Source: Chloroflexota bacterium (GTDB lineage: Bacteria > Chloroflexota > Anaerolineae > Anaerolineales > Villigracilaceae). From it: a stretch of 64,000 bases of DNA. The stretch is taken from NCBI GenBank assembly GCA_021414245.1, contig JAIOOU010000003.1, positions 124,001 to 188,000 of the forward strand. The letters are read 5' to 3'. The position numbers and the translations under genes are program-made. The stretch's first letter is position 1; every line of letters begins with the position of its first letter. Below the pieces are notes generated by a model. That model ran no database searches and was not told the origin of the DNA. It saw only the letters and a program-made list of their open reading frames with translations. Below, in pieces: positions 25,937 through 35,192 of the stretch.

Positions 25937-27376
25937 ATGCTGCTTGAATCAACCACAGTCCAAACCATCATCCGCGAGATATCCGCGGACCTTGAGACCC
26001 CCGTCAGTTTGTATCTCAAGCTGCGCGGCAACGGCCCATCCTTTTTATTGGAATCCGTAGAAGGCGGGGAACGCATCGCGCGCTATTCATTTATCGGCGT
26101 GCAGCCCAGGGCGGAATATATTCTGCGCGACGGCCAGATTGAGATCGGGGAAAACGGTGAAACCCGAATTGTTCAACTCGATCAGCCCGACCCGACGATC
26201 TTTTTGCAAAATGAGATCAGCCGCTTTCCCGCCGTCCGCCTGCCGAATGCGCCGCGTTTTACGGGCGGGCTGGTGGGCTATCTCGGATACGAATCTGTTC
26301 GTTATTTTGAACCAACTCTAAAGTCAAAAATGAAGCGTGCAGATATTCCAGATGGAATTTATTTGCTGGCCGATACCATCGTCGCATTTGATCATGCGCG
26401 CCGCACCATCTTCCTGATTGCAAATGTTTTGGATGGGGATACACAAGCCGCCGAAGACAAGCTTGATTCAATTGCGGCACGAATTCATGAACCTTTGCCT
26501 GCTGCCCAAAAAATAAATGTAAAGCCATCGAAGGTCAGGGCCAGCCATACGCAGGGGACTTATGAAGACATGGTGCGCGCCGCCAAGGAGCACATTGCCG
26601 CGGGCGACATATTTCAAGTGGTGCTATCCCAGCGTTTTTCGCGCGAAACGAATGTCGAACCTTTCGATGTCTATCGCGCTGTGCGACGTCTTAACCCTTC
26701 GCCGTACATGTTCTTTTTTGATTTCGGACTTGTGGACGATGAACCGCTTTATATTGTTGGATCGTCGCCCGAGATGTTCGTGCGTTTGGAGGGAAGAACC
26801 GCTTCACTCCGACCGATCGCCGGGACGCGCCCCCGGGGAGCAAATGCGGAGGCTGACGCATCGCTTGCCAAAGACCTGCTCGCCGACTCGAAGGAACGCG
26901 CGGAGCATGTCATGCTGGTGGACCTCGGCCGCAACGATCTGGGCCGTGTCTGTGAATATGGCACGATTAAAGTTTCTGACTTTTTCAGCGTTGAAAAATA
27001 TTCACACGTCATGCACATCGTCTCCCACGTCGAAGGGATTCTGCGCCCCGAACTGACCGCCTTCGATCTGGTCCGTGCAGCCTTCCCCGCCGGGACCGTC
27101 AGCGGCGCGCCGAAGGTCCGCGCGATGGAAATCATCGCCGAGCTGGAACCCAACGCGCGCAACGCTTATGCAGGCATGATCGGCTACTTTGGCTTCGACG
27201 GCGCCATGGATACCTGTCTTGCCATCCGCACCATGGTCGGGCGCGGGAATACGGTCAGCGTGCAGGCGGGCGCGGGTATCGTAGCCGATTCGGACCCGTC
27301 CACGGAGTATCAAGAGACGGTGAATAAAGCGAGTGCGATGTTGAGGGCGATAGACGCAGCGGAATCAAATTCATAG
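25937..27376 (+). CDS. trpE: anthranilate synthase component I
   Basis: A 479-residue TrpE. It makes anthranilate from chorismate with ammonia or the TrpG glutaminase. The ORF opens at 25871, but the ATG at 25937 follows AAGGAG with 5-nt spacing and gives the normal N-terminus. The tryptophan feedback motif is present (FLLESVEGGERIARYSFIG, LLES type), so inhibition by tryptophan is expected. The chorismate-binding half carries DIFQVVLSQRFSRE, PIAGTRPRGA, LVDLGRNDLGRV, GTVSGAPKVRAMEII and the C-terminal GAGIVADSDP. It is the first structural gene after the T-box leader. Confidence 0.96.
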   Translation: MLLESTTVQTIIREISADLETPVSLYLKLRGNGPSFLLESVEGGERIARYSFIGVQPRAEYILRDGQIEIGENGETRIVQLDQPDPTIFLQNEISRFPAVRLPNAPRFTGGLVGYLGYESVRYFEPTLKSKMKRADIPDGIYLLADTIVAFDHARRTIFLIANVLDGDTQAAEDKLDSIAARIHEPLPAAQKINVKPSKVRASHTQGTYEDMVRAAKEHIAAGDIFQVVLSQRFSRETNVEPFDVYRAVRRLNPSPYMFFFDFGLVDDEPLYIVGSSPEMFVRLEGRTASLRPIAGTRPRGANAEADASLAKDLLADSKERAEHVMLVDLGRNDLGRVCEYGTIKVSDFFSVEKYSHVMHIVSHVEGILRPELTAFDLVRAAFPAGTVSGAPKVRAMEIIAELEPNARNAYAGMIGYFGFDGAMDTCLAIRTMVGRGNTVSVQAGAGIVADSDPSTEYQETVNKASAMLRAIDAAESNS

Positions 27377-27383
27377 AAACCTG

Positions 27384-27521
27384 GGTGGTCGAGTAGCCCG
27401 AGGCGACAGCCGAGGGCGTATCGAGACCACCAGTTGATGAAATACTTTCAATAATAAGAATTGCTTTTGTCACTGTTGGTCTCGGTACGGGCGAGAAAAA
27501 CACTCGCCCTACTCGACCAAC
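27384..27521. repeat. double-hairpin palindromic element in the trpE-trpS gap
   Basis: Two imperfect hairpins, 27384-27431 (GGTGGTC ... GACCACC) and 27475-27521 (GTTGGTC ... GACCAAC), are arranged as mirror images. The outer ends GGTCGAGTAG and CTACTCGACC are inverted repeats, and the inner ends GTATCGAGACCACC and TGGTCTCGGTAC also match. This resembles REP/BIME-type or MITE-like elements. It lies wholly between coding regions. Confidence 0.75.
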
Positions 27522-27548
27522 GGATTTTGGAAAAAGAAAGGATTACCC

Positions 27549-28601
27549 ATGACAAACAAGCCCCGCCTTCTCACCGGTGACCGTCCCACAGGGCGCCTGC
27601 ACCTTGGTCATTATGTCGGCTCGCTGCGCAATCGCGTGCGCCTGCAGCATCAATATGATTCCTTCTTCATCATTGCCGATCTGCATACCATGACCACCAA
27701 ACCCGAGCCGCAGTACATCAGGGAGATTCCCAATTTCATCCGCGAAATCGTTCTGGATTATCTCGCCGTTGGCATTGACCCGAATGTCAGTACCATTTTT
27801 GTGCAATCTGCGATTCCAGAGACTTATGAATTGAATCTGCTCTTTGAAATGCTGGTCACTGTGCCGCGGCTCGAACGAATGCCCACTCTCAAAGACATGG
27901 CACGCGACGCCCACATTGACTCCATGCCGTTTGGTCTGCTTGGTTATCCCGTCCTGCAGGCCGTGGATATTTTGCTGCCGCGCGCGAATGTTGTTCCGGT
28001 TGGACGCGACAACCAATCGCATGTGGAACTCGCCCGTGAAATGGCGCGCAGGTTTAATAATCTTTATGGCGCTGAAGTTTTCCCCGAACCAGAGCCCATC
28101 ATCGGCGAAGTCCCCATGCTCGTCGGCACGGACGGACAAAGCAAGATGTCCAAGTCCCTTGGCAATGCCATCTATTTATCCGATGATGCAAAGACCGTCG
28201 AGGAAAAAGTCAAGGGCATGTATACCGACCCCAAACGCCTGCGCGCCACGGACCCGGGCACTGTGGAAGGGAATCCCGTTTTCATCTATCACGACGCGTT
28301 CAACCCCTCCTACGCCGAAGTGGATGATCTCAAGGAACGCTATCGCAAGGGACAGGTCGGCGATGTAGAGGTGAAGGGGAAGCTGGCCAAAGCCATCAAC
28401 ACCTTCCTCGAGCCCTTCCGCGAAAAACGCGCATATTACCTTGCGCATCCCACCATCCCGCGCGATGTCCTCGCCAACGGTATCCGAAGCATGCAAGCCG
28501 AAGCCAAAGAGACCATGAAGCTCGTCCGCGATGTCACGGGCTTATCGTATTCCCTCGACCTCTTTGCTGATGAAGTCGATATCTTTGGAAATGAAGAATG
28601 A
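27549..28601 (+). CDS. trpS: tryptophan--tRNA ligase
   Basis: A 350-residue class I aminoacyl-tRNA synthetase. The HIGH-like motif is in [17 protein letters not shown], the KMSKS motif is complete ([18 protein letters not shown]), and the Trp-enzyme segments [18 protein letters not shown] and [18 protein letters not shown] are present. It charges tRNA-Trp, the very ligand sensed by the upstream T-box. Its position inside the biosynthetic operon puts charging and synthesis of tryptophan under one switch. It is flanked on both sides by palindromic repeat elements. Confidence 0.95.
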   Translation: MTNKPRLLTGDRPTGRLHLGHYVGSLRNRVRLQHQYDSFFIIADLHTMTTKPEPQYIREIPNFIREIVLDYLAVGIDPNVSTIFVQSAIPETYELNLLFEMLVTVPRLERMPTLKDMARDAHIDSMPFGLLGYPVLQAVDILLPRANVVPVGRDNQSHVELAREMARRFNNLYGAEVFPEPEPIIGEVPMLVGTDGQSKMSKSLGNAIYLSDDAKTVEEKVKGMYTDPKRLRATDPGTVEGNPVFIYHDAFNPSYAEVDDLKERYRKGQVGDVEVKGKLAKAINTFLEPFREKRAYYLAHPTIPRDVLANGIRSMQAEAKETMKLVRDVTGLSYSLDLFADEVDIFGNEE

Positions 28602-28604
28602 TAG

Positions 28605-28723
28605 GTCGTTGCGAGCAGGGTGCTCTTCCCGACGAAGCAACCTCCTCATAACTGGAGATTGCTTCGGGCACACCTGCCCTGGCGAGCGTTGCCAGGGCAA
28701 AACAAAAACGCCCTCGCAACGAC
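28605..28723. repeat. MITE-like palindrome copy 1, trpS-trpGD gap
   Basis: Ends are GTCGTTGCGAG and CTCGCAACGAC, an 11-bp perfect inverted repeat. Inside are GAAGCAACCTCC / GGAGATTGCTTC and an extra nested palindrome TGCCCTGGC ... GCCAGGGCA not found in copy 2. The first 65 bp closely match the copy in the trpC-trpF gap. Confidence 0.85.
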
Positions 28724-28742
28724 ATTGGAAACGGAGAACCTC

Positions 28743-30356
28743 ATGTTAGCTCTAATAGATAATTATGATTCTTTTACCTACAACCTCGTGCAATATCTCG
28801 GCGAACTTGGCGCGGATATTCGCGTCTTCCGCAACGATCAAATTTCATTGAACGAATTGATCGCTCTCAAGCCGGACCACCTTGTCATCTCCCCAGGTCC
28901 GGGCGAACCCATCAAAGATGGCGGCGTATCTCCCGAAGCCATCAAGCACTTCACGGGCAAGATTCCCGTGCTCGGTGTCTGTCTCGGGCATCAATGTCTC
29001 GGTGCCGTTTATGGCGGCAAAGTGGATCGTGCCCCACGCCTTATGCACGGCAAGACTTCCCCCGTCACGCACAACGGACAGGGGGTCTTCAAAGATATTC
29101 CTTCGCCGTTTGATGCGATGCGCTATCACTCGCTCGTGGTCTATGAGCCCATTCCCGTTGAATTGGAGATCGTTGCACAGACATCCGAAGGCGAGATCAT
29201 GGCCCTTAAGCACAAACAGCATCCGACGTATGGCGTGCAATTTCATCCTGAGTCCATTCTCACCGAGCACGGTAAACAATTGCTCAGGAATTTCCTTGAA
29301 ATCAGGATTGCTCCGCCGCCATCCACTGAACCGATCCTGCTCAAGCCATTCATCGCCAAGGCGATCAACCGCGCCGACCTGACCGTTGAAGAAGCCGAAG
29401 AGGCCATGAATGTCATCATGACCGGTCAGGCCACGCCTGCACAGATTGGCTCTTATCTGACTGCGTTACGCATGAAAGGAGAGACCATTCCTGAGGTCAC
29501 AGGTTCTGTGCGTGCGATGCGTTCCGCTGCGGTCAAGGTAAAACTTGCCAATCCGCGCGAACGCGTTTACGACATTGTCGGCACAGGCGGCGATGGCGCA
29601 CACACTTTTAATATTTCCACAGCCGCGGCATTTATCCTGGCTGGTACAGGGCGCAAGGTGGCCAAGCATGGTAATCGTGCCCAATCCTCCCATTGTGGTT
29701 CCGCAGATGTACTCTCGGCGCTGGGGGTCAGTCTCGATCTCACACCCGAGCAAATCGCCCACGCCATCGATACCATTGGCATTGGGTTTATGTTTGCCGC
29801 AAAATTTCACCCTGCCATGAAATATGCCATCGGTCCGCGCAAGGAGATCGGTCAACGCACCATCTTCAATGTCCTCGGGCCGCTCACCAACCCCGCAGGC
29901 GCGAACATTCAGCTCACGGGCGTTTATGCTGCCGCCCTCACCGAGCCGCTCGCCAATGTTCTCAAGGAACTTGGCTCTCGCGCCGCGCTCATCATCTACG
30001 GCGCGGGCGGCACTGATGAACTCAACACCACGGGCATCAATCGCATCAGTCAGCTCAGGGATGGCGCGGTCAGTACCTACGATCTTGATCCCACCGAATT
30101 CGGTTTCCCTCTTGCCACGATGGAAGATTTACGCGGCGGCACGCCCGACGAATCCGCGGCGATGATGAGAGAGATTCTGAGCGGCAAGCTCAAAGGCGCG
30201 CGCCGCGACTCCATTCTGCTCAACGCCGCTGGCGCTCTCGCCGCCGAAACTGGTGATTTCAAGTCCGCGCTTGTGGAAGTCACCGCTTCACTAGACAGTG
30301 GCGCAGCCTTCGCCAAACTCAACGCCCTCGTTGAGTACTCAAAATCCGTTTCGTAA
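28743..30356 (+). CDS. trpGD: fused anthranilate synthase glutaminase / anthranilate phosphoribosyltransferase
   Basis: A 537-residue fusion. Residues 1-190 are the TrpG class I glutamine amidotransferase (MLALIDNYDSFTYNLVQYLG, catalytic Cys in GVCLGHQCLGAVYGG, His/Glu in GVQFHPESI). Residues 200-537 are TrpD, which joins anthranilate to PRPP (motifs DIVGTGGDGAHTFNIST, KHGNRAQSSHCGSADVL, GPLTNPA). The track starts the ORF at 28620 by reading through the repeat element; the ATG at 28743 is the true TrpG start. The same fusion order is known in E. coli. It follows trpS and precedes trpC by about 35 bp. Confidence 0.95.
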   Translation: MLALIDNYDSFTYNLVQYLGELGADIRVFRNDQISLNELIALKPDHLVISPGPGEPIKDGGVSPEAIKHFTGKIPVLGVCLGHQCLGAVYGGKVDRAPRLMHGKTSPVTHNGQGVFKDIPSPFDAMRYHSLVVYEPIPVELEIVAQTSEGEIMALKHKQHPTYGVQFHPESILTEHGKQLLRNFLEIRIAPPPSTEPILLKPFIAKAINRADLTVEEAEEAMNVIMTGQATPAQIGSYLTALRMKGETIPEVTGSVRAMRSAAVKVKLANPRERVYDIVGTGGDGAHTFNISTAAAFILAGTGRKVAKHGNRAQSSHCGSADVLSALGVSLDLTPEQIAHAIDTIGIGFMFAAKFHPAMKYAIGPRKEIGQRTIFNVLGPLTNPAGANIQLTGVYAAALTEPLANVLKELGSRAALIIYGAGGTDELNTTGINRISQLRDGAVSTYDLDPTEFGFPLATMEDLRGGTPDESAAMMREILSGKLKGARRDSILLNAAGALAAETGDFKSALVEVTASLDSGAAFAKLNALVEYSKSVS

Positions 30357-30391
30357 GGGCACAACGCCGCTGGCCTCCATATCAATACAAC

Positions 30392-31183
30392 ATGACAAAC
30401 ATTCTCGAAAAAATCATCGCACAAAAGAAATTGGAAATTGCGGCGCTCGACGCCTCAGCATTACGCCACGCCGCAGAGCAGAGTCCTGCACCCAGAGATT
30501 TTCTTGCTGCCATAAAGCGCCGCCGCTTCGCCCCCCGCCCAAGCCTGATCGCTGAACTAAAAAGAGCCTCTCCTTCCAAGGGGATTCTCGCCCCGCACCT
30601 CGACCTCTTCCAAGTAGCCGATATCTACACCCAAAACGGTGCCGCCGCCATCAGTGTCCTCACCGATGAAAAATTCTTCATGGGCAAACTCGAAACCCTT
30701 CACGATTTACGTTTCACTCATCACTCCACCTTGCCCCTTCTTCGCAAAGACTTTACCATCGACGAAACCCAAATCTACGAAGCCCGAGCCAACGGCGCCG
30801 ACGCCATCCTCCTCATCGCCGCCGTGCTGACCGATGACAGGCACTTCGCCGACCTGCATGCCTGCGTCCTGGATCTGGGGTTGACCGCCTTGATTGAAGT
30901 CCACGACGAAGCCGAAACCGAGCGAGCCTTGAAGTTGAAAGATGTAAAACTAATCGGAATCAATAACCGCAATCTCGCCACCTTCGAGATTGCGGTTGCC
31001 ACAACAGAACGCCTCCGCCCGATGATCTCACCTGAGATCGCCGTCGTCGCCGAAAGCGGTATCTTCACTGCGTTCGATGTTGACCGCCTGGCAAATATAA
31101 ATATTGATGCGATCCTGGTCGGCGAAGCATTGGTCACTTCAGAAGATATCCCTGCGAAAGTAAGAGAGTTGGCCGGTGCATAG
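30392..31183 (+). CDS. trpC: indole-3-glycerol phosphate synthase
   Basis: A 263-residue TIM-barrel enzyme that closes the indole ring from CdRP. Signatures are LIAELKRASPSKGIL (catalytic Lys), AISVLTDEKFFMG, LLRKDFTIDETQIYEARANGADAILLI, LIEVHDEAETERAL, IGINNRNLATF and VAESGIF. It is monofunctional; trpF is a separate gene here. It is about 35 bp from trpGD and separated from trpF by a 98-bp palindromic element. Confidence 0.96.
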   Translation: MTNILEKIIAQKKLEIAALDASALRHAAEQSPAPRDFLAAIKRRRFAPRPSLIAELKRASPSKGILAPHLDLFQVADIYTQNGAAAISVLTDEKFFMGKLETLHDLRFTHHSTLPLLRKDFTIDETQIYEARANGADAILLIAAVLTDDRHFADLHACVLDLGLTALIEVHDEAETERALKLKDVKLIGINNRNLATFEIAVATTERLRPMISPEIAVVAESGIFTAFDVDRLANINIDAILVGEALVTSEDIPAKVRELAGA

Positions 31184-31281
31184 CATGTCGTTGCGAGGAG
31201 GGAGTTCTTCCCTACGAAGCAATCTCCAGTTAAACGGAGATTGCTTCGGGCAAAGATCAAGAGCGCCCTCGCAACGACATG
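31184..31281. repeat. MITE-like palindrome copy 2, trpC-trpF gap
   Basis: Perfect 14-bp terminal inverted repeats CATGTCGTTGCGAG / CTCGCAACGACATG with an inner AAGCAATCTCC / GGAGATTGCTT stem. It begins right after the trpC stop codon and ends 13 bp before the trpF ATG. Confidence 0.88.
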
Positions 31282-31294
31282 GTTAAGAGAGATT

Positions 31295-31924
31295 ATGACA
31301 ATCATAAAAATCTGCGGAATCAAGACCTTGAAAGATGCCTTCGCCGCCATTGATGCAGGCGCGGATTATTTGGGATTCAATTTCTATCCCGGGAGCGTCC
31401 GTTTTATTGAGAAAGAAACTTGTGCGGAAATAACATCCATTTTGAAGAAAGAACACCCGCAAATAAAACTTGTTGGCGTCTTTGTGAATTCATCAGTGGA
31501 TGAAGTGAAGGATATTTTGGAAGCTTGTTCACTGGATTTGGCTCAACTCCACGGCGATGAAACATATGAGATATTTGCTCAACTTGAGCCGAACGTGTTC
31601 AGGGCTTTTCGCGGAATTCCATCTGATGTCATAGGTTATGAGCGTAGTGAAGCACCAGCTTTCTTGGTGGATGCGGCGGTCAAAGGTGTCTACGGCGGGA
31701 GCGGCGTTACAGCAAATTGGTCCGCGGCAACGGAGTTGGCGAAGAAGTATCCGTTGTTATTGGCAGGCGGGCTAACTCCAGAGAATGTCGCAGACGCGGT
31801 GCGGCAGGTGAAGCCCTGGGGGGTGGATGTTGCCTCCGGCGTTGAATCAGCCCCGGGCGAGAAAGATGCGATTAAGATGTCCGCGTTTGTAAAAGCGGTT
31901 CGAGAAGTCGAAAATCGAAAGTAG
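31295..31924 (+). CDS. trpF: phosphoribosylanthranilate isomerase
   Basis: A 209-residue TIM-barrel isomerase. It converts PRA to CdRP. Motifs are IKICGIKTLKDA (catalytic Cys), DAGADYLGFNFYPGSVRFI, KLVGVFVNSSVDEV, LDLAQLHGDETYE and LLAGGLTPENVADAV, then DVASGVESAPGEKD. The track ORF starts at 31241 inside the repeat; the ATG at 31295 is the correct start. It lies 12 bp before trpB. Confidence 0.95.
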   Translation: MTIIKICGIKTLKDAFAAIDAGADYLGFNFYPGSVRFIEKETCAEITSILKKEHPQIKLVGVFVNSSVDEVKDILEACSLDLAQLHGDETYEIFAQLEPNVFRAFRGIPSDVIGYERSEAPAFLVDAAVKGVYGGSGVTANWSAATELAKKYPLLLAGGLTPENVADAVRQVKPWGVDVASGVESAPGEKDAIKMSAFVKAVREVENRK

Positions 31925-31936
31925 GAAACAGAAATC

Positions 31937-33133
31937 ATGTCAACTTTATTACCTCCCAAGTTTGGACCGTATGGGGGACAGTTTGTCCCCGAAACATTGA
32001 TGCCTGCATTGATCGAGTTGGAGAAGGCATTTGTGGATGCACAAAAAGATAAGGGATTCAGGAAAGAATTCGAAGGATTGCTTGCATCTTTCGTTGGCAG
32101 GCCTACTCCGTTAACTTATGCAAAAAGATTGTCGGAACAATTAGGCGGCGCGCAAATTTATTTGAAGCGTGAAGACCTCGCGCATACCGGCGCACATAAA
32201 ATCAATAACGCATTGGGCCAGGCCTTGCTGGTGAAGCGGATGGGAAAGAAGCGCGTCGTTGCCGAGACGGGGGCAGGGCAGCACGGCGTGGCATCCGCCA
32301 CTGCTGCGGCATTGCTCGGACTCGAATGCGTGGTGTACATGGGCTCGGTGGATATTACGCGGCAGGAACCGAATGTCTTCCGTATGAAGTTGCTCGGAGC
32401 GGAAGTGCGCCCTGTTGAGTCGGGTACGAAGACATTGAAGGATGCCATCAACGAAGCCATCCGCGATTGGGTGACGAATGTTGGCGATACGCATTATTTG
32501 CTCGGCTCGGCGTTGGGGCCTCATCCATACCCAACCATCGTGCGTGAGTTTCAATCGGTGATTGGCATTGAAGCGCGTGAACAAATGTTGCGCGATGTGG
32601 GGCGTTTGCCTGATACAGTTATTGCGTGTGTGGGCGGCGGGTCAAACGCCATCGGCGTCTTCAGCGGATTTGTGGACGATGAACACGTTGAGCTGGTCGG
32701 CGTCGAGGCAGGTGGTGCTGGAATTGAAACAGGTAGGCACGCGGCGAGATTCGGCGATGCGGCCGGGGCGCGCGTGGGTGTCATTCATGGTACGCGCACC
32801 TACGTTTTGCAGGATGAAGATGGACAAATTGCGGAGACACATTCCGTTTCAGCGGGATTGGATTACGCGGCGGTTGGTCCCGAGCATGCCATGATGCGCG
32901 ATAGCGAACGCGCATTTTACACATCCGCAACAGATACGGAAGCGTTGAGCGCTTTCCAAATGTTGTGCCATACCGAAGGGATTATCCCCGCGCTTGAGTC
33001 ATCTCATGCCGTGGCGGAAGTTATCAAGCGCGCGCCGAAGATGCGAAAAGATCAGGTGATTCTGGTTAATCTTTCGGGACGCGGGGATAAGGATCTGAAT
33101 ACGGTTATCACGGAATTGGGGCAAAACCTTTAA
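31937..33133 (+). CDS. trpB: tryptophan synthase beta chain
   Basis: A 398-residue PLP enzyme that condenses indole with serine. It belongs to the TrpB1 type with standard length. Motifs are [17 protein letters not shown], the PLP Lys in [38 protein letters not shown], the phosphate-binding [11 protein letters not shown] and [11 protein letters not shown]. It should form the alpha2beta2 complex with TrpA. A long inverted-repeat element begins at its stop codon and separates it from trpA. Confidence 0.97.
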   Translation: MSTLLPPKFGPYGGQFVPETLMPALIELEKAFVDAQKDKGFRKEFEGLLASFVGRPTPLTYAKRLSEQLGGAQIYLKREDLAHTGAHKINNALGQALLVKRMGKKRVVAETGAGQHGVASATAAALLGLECVVYMGSVDITRQEPNVFRMKLLGAEVRPVESGTKTLKDAINEAIRDWVTNVGDTHYLLGSALGPHPYPTIVREFQSVIGIEAREQMLRDVGRLPDTVIACVGGGSNAIGVFSGFVDDEHVELVGVEAGGAGIETGRHAARFGDAAGARVGVIHGTRTYVLQDEDGQIAETHSVSAGLDYAAVGPEHAMMRDSERAFYTSATDTEALSAFQMLCHTEGIIPALESSHAVAEVIKRAPKMRKDQVILVNLSGRGDKDLNTVITELGQNL

Positions 33134-33277
33134 CCACAAAGGGCACGAAGGTCATGAAGTTGGTAAAGTAATGATTGTGGTTTTGTGTTTTAGGACATTG
33201 TGAATGATGGACTAAAAGAAGTCAATATATTGCGCCCTGTATTAAATCTTTGTGCTCTTTGTGTTCTTCGTGGTTAA
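33130..33277. repeat. inverted-repeat element, trpB-trpA gap
   Basis: The ends TTAACCACAAAGGGCACGAAG (33130-33150) and CTTTGTGTTCTTCGTGGTTAA (33257-33277) are imperfect inverted repeats matching at 17 of 21 positions. The left end overlaps the trpB stop codon. The AACCACGAAG...CTTCGTGGTT type of end suggests a dispersed MITE-like family different from the others in this operon. Confidence 0.75.
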
Positions 33278-33298
33278 GCCCTTTTCAAAGGAATTATT

Positions 33299-34069
33299 AT
33301 GAACAGAATCGAAATCGCATTCCAAAACAAGCCGATCTTCATGCCGTATTTTCCCTTGGGCTATCCCGACTTGGAGACTTCCATCGACGTGATCGAGGTG
33401 CTCGCCAACAACGGCGCGGATTTGATCGAAGTGGGCTTGTCCTTCTCCGATCCACTGGCGGATGGACCGGTAATTCAAAAGGCAACGCAAGTTGCGCTGG
33501 AACATGGCATCACGATCAGGAAGTCACTCACGGCGATTGCAGAACTGCGCAAACGCGGCGTGACCATCCCGTTGATTTTGATGGGCTATTTCAATCCCAT
33601 GCTCGCGTATGGACTGGAGAAGTTCGTCAAAGATGCACGCGAAGCAGGGGTGGATGGGTTTATCATTCCCGATCTTCCCCTGGAGGAAGCGGCGGAATTT
33701 CAAGCCCTGGTGGGGGATATGCCTCTCATCCAAATGCTTGCGCCGACTTCGCCGAATGAGCGCATGGAAACCATTGCGCGAAACGCAAGGGGCTTTATTT
33801 ATCTTGTATCGGTCACTGGTGTAACAGGAGCACGCACATCCATTTCAGAGGGTCTCGCGGATTTGATCGCCCGCGTGCGTGAGCACACGTCCGTGCCTGT
33901 GTGCGTGGGTTTTGGAATTGGTACACCTGAACAAGCCAAAGAAGTTGGTGAAATGGCGGATGGAGTCATTGTGGGAACTGCTTGTGTGCGGACGATTGGT
34001 GGAAGTGAAAATCCAGTAGAGACGGCAAAAGAGTTTGCAAAGAGTTTTAAGGATGAAATGGCAAACTAA
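33299..34069 (+). CDS. trpA: tryptophan synthase alpha chain
   Basis: A 256-residue TIM-barrel enzyme that cleaves indole-3-glycerol phosphate to indole. The motif LIEVGLSFSDPLADGPVIQ carries the catalytic Glu (one strand earlier) and Asp residues, followed by LMGYFNPMLAYG, GVDGFIIPDLPLEEA, VTGVTGARTSI and VGFGIGTPEQA. It is the last gene of the trp operon. I see no intrinsic terminator right after it. An AT-rich lipoprotein gene follows after 74 bp. Confidence 0.96.
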   Translation: MNRIEIAFQNKPIFMPYFPLGYPDLETSIDVIEVLANNGADLIEVGLSFSDPLADGPVIQKATQVALEHGITIRKSLTAIAELRKRGVTIPLILMGYFNPMLAYGLEKFVKDAREAGVDGFIIPDLPLEEAAEFQALVGDMPLIQMLAPTSPNERMETIARNARGFIYLVSVTGVTGARTSISEGLADLIARVREHTSVPVCVGFGIGTPEQAKEVGEMADGVIVGTACVRTIGGSENPVETAKEFAKSFKDEMAN

Positions 34070-34143
34070 ATAAAACAGAATGAAATAGTAGCTGTTCAAT
34101 ACATTAAAGTCTTTCACCTATCGAAACCTTTGGAGGAGTAACT

Positions 34144-35172
34144 ATGAAAAAAATTCTTTTCCCCATTCTAGCCTTGATTCTTGTTGCCTGTGCAACATCG
34201 CAGGTGACAACTACTTCGGAAGTAATAGCTAGTTTACCGCCATCTACTATGACTATTGTGCCTACTCCAACTTTGAATCCACAGTTTGTCTTTTTGCAAG
34301 AACAAATTGCGGATTCAGGTAACCGCTTTGCCCTTTTGCCTGATGGAACAATTCAAGAGACAACATTAGAAGGTATAAAAATAATTCCAGGAATATCAGT
34401 GGATAATGAAGGACAAATTAGGTTAATGGTGAATGGGGAAGAAGTTGTGCTCTCTTTAGCTGATATGAACTTAAATGAGATAGATGGTATCAAAATTAAA
34501 GGATTTACTTATGATGAACATACTAATGAATGGGCAAAGACTAAGTTTCAAGTAAATGATGACTACAAAAATTTTCTTGAATGTTATGTTCCACCTGAAG
34601 CGATATTGGATAAAAGTTACGTTGAATACCTAAAAACGCTCGATTGGCCGGATTTTGATCTAGCGAGCTTGAAGTTTCAGGTAATGGTTAAAGCTGGTAA
34701 CAATAACCAATATGAAAATTTGACGTACGATTTTTACACCGCGCCTAACTATCCTGACCCAAAGACAAGACCATTTCAAAGAAAAGTATTTTGCCACACA
34801 ATATACAACGAAACATTCTATGGCGTTGTGCCGACGCGTTATTATAGCAATGGAGTGAATCCTCAAGATTATCCTTGGGTAATCGGATTGATATATTTAG
34901 GACCAGTGGGCGAAGGGGAATCATCAGTGGCTGGTAAACAATCTTTTATGAATACGTATGTCGAGGAGATGAATTTCCCTGTATATAAAATGACAAACCT
35001 CTTATTTCCGCCTGGATTCACCCCAATTCCAGACCCATTGCCAACAGCAATATTCGAAAAATATCCAGACATGCAAGCTCGTTTCGATGCATTTATTGCT
35101 GGCGATCCTACATCGCTTGATGGGATAGCATTGCCAGTTGAAGATATAAGTCTTGGAAAATATTACAAGTAA
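34144..35172 (+). CDS. uncharacterised lipoprotein, AT-rich
   Basis: A 342-residue protein with a lipoprotein signal (MKKILFPILALILVAC, lipobox LVAC) followed by a Thr/Ser-rich tether. The mature part has mixed alpha/beta sequence with many aromatic residues near the C-terminus; no family is recognised. The gene is distinctly AT-rich compared with the trp genes and the following operon, which suggests separate acquisition. The start is supported by GGAGGAG 5-10 bp upstream of the ATG. It may be transcribed by read-through from the trp operon because no terminator is seen between. Confidence 0.7.
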   Translation: MKKILFPILALILVACATSQVTTTSEVIASLPPSTMTIVPTPTLNPQFVFLQEQIADSGNRFALLPDGTIQETTLEGIKIIPGISVDNEGQIRLMVNGEEVVLSLADMNLNEIDGIKIKGFTYDEHTNEWAKTKFQVNDDYKNFLECYVPPEAILDKSYVEYLKTLDWPDFDLASLKFQVMVKAGNNNQYENLTYDFYTAPNYPDPKTRPFQRKVFCHTIYNETFYGVVPTRYYSNGVNPQDYPWVIGLIYLGPVGEGESSVAGKQSFMNTYVEEMNFPVYKMTNLLFPPGFTPIPDPLPTAIFEKYPDMQARFDAFIAGDPTSLDGIALPVEDISLGKYYK

Positions 35173-35192
35173 TTTTTTAAGTAAGTTGAAAA

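Noticed and set aside
28620-28742. N-terminal extension of TrpGD in the ORF track
   Set aside because: It translates the palindromic repeat element; the conserved TrpG start is the ATG at 28743.
27384-33277. CRISPR array as an explanation for repeats in the trp operon
   Set aside because: The repeats are palindromic, belong to different families, lack regular spacers and no cas genes are present.
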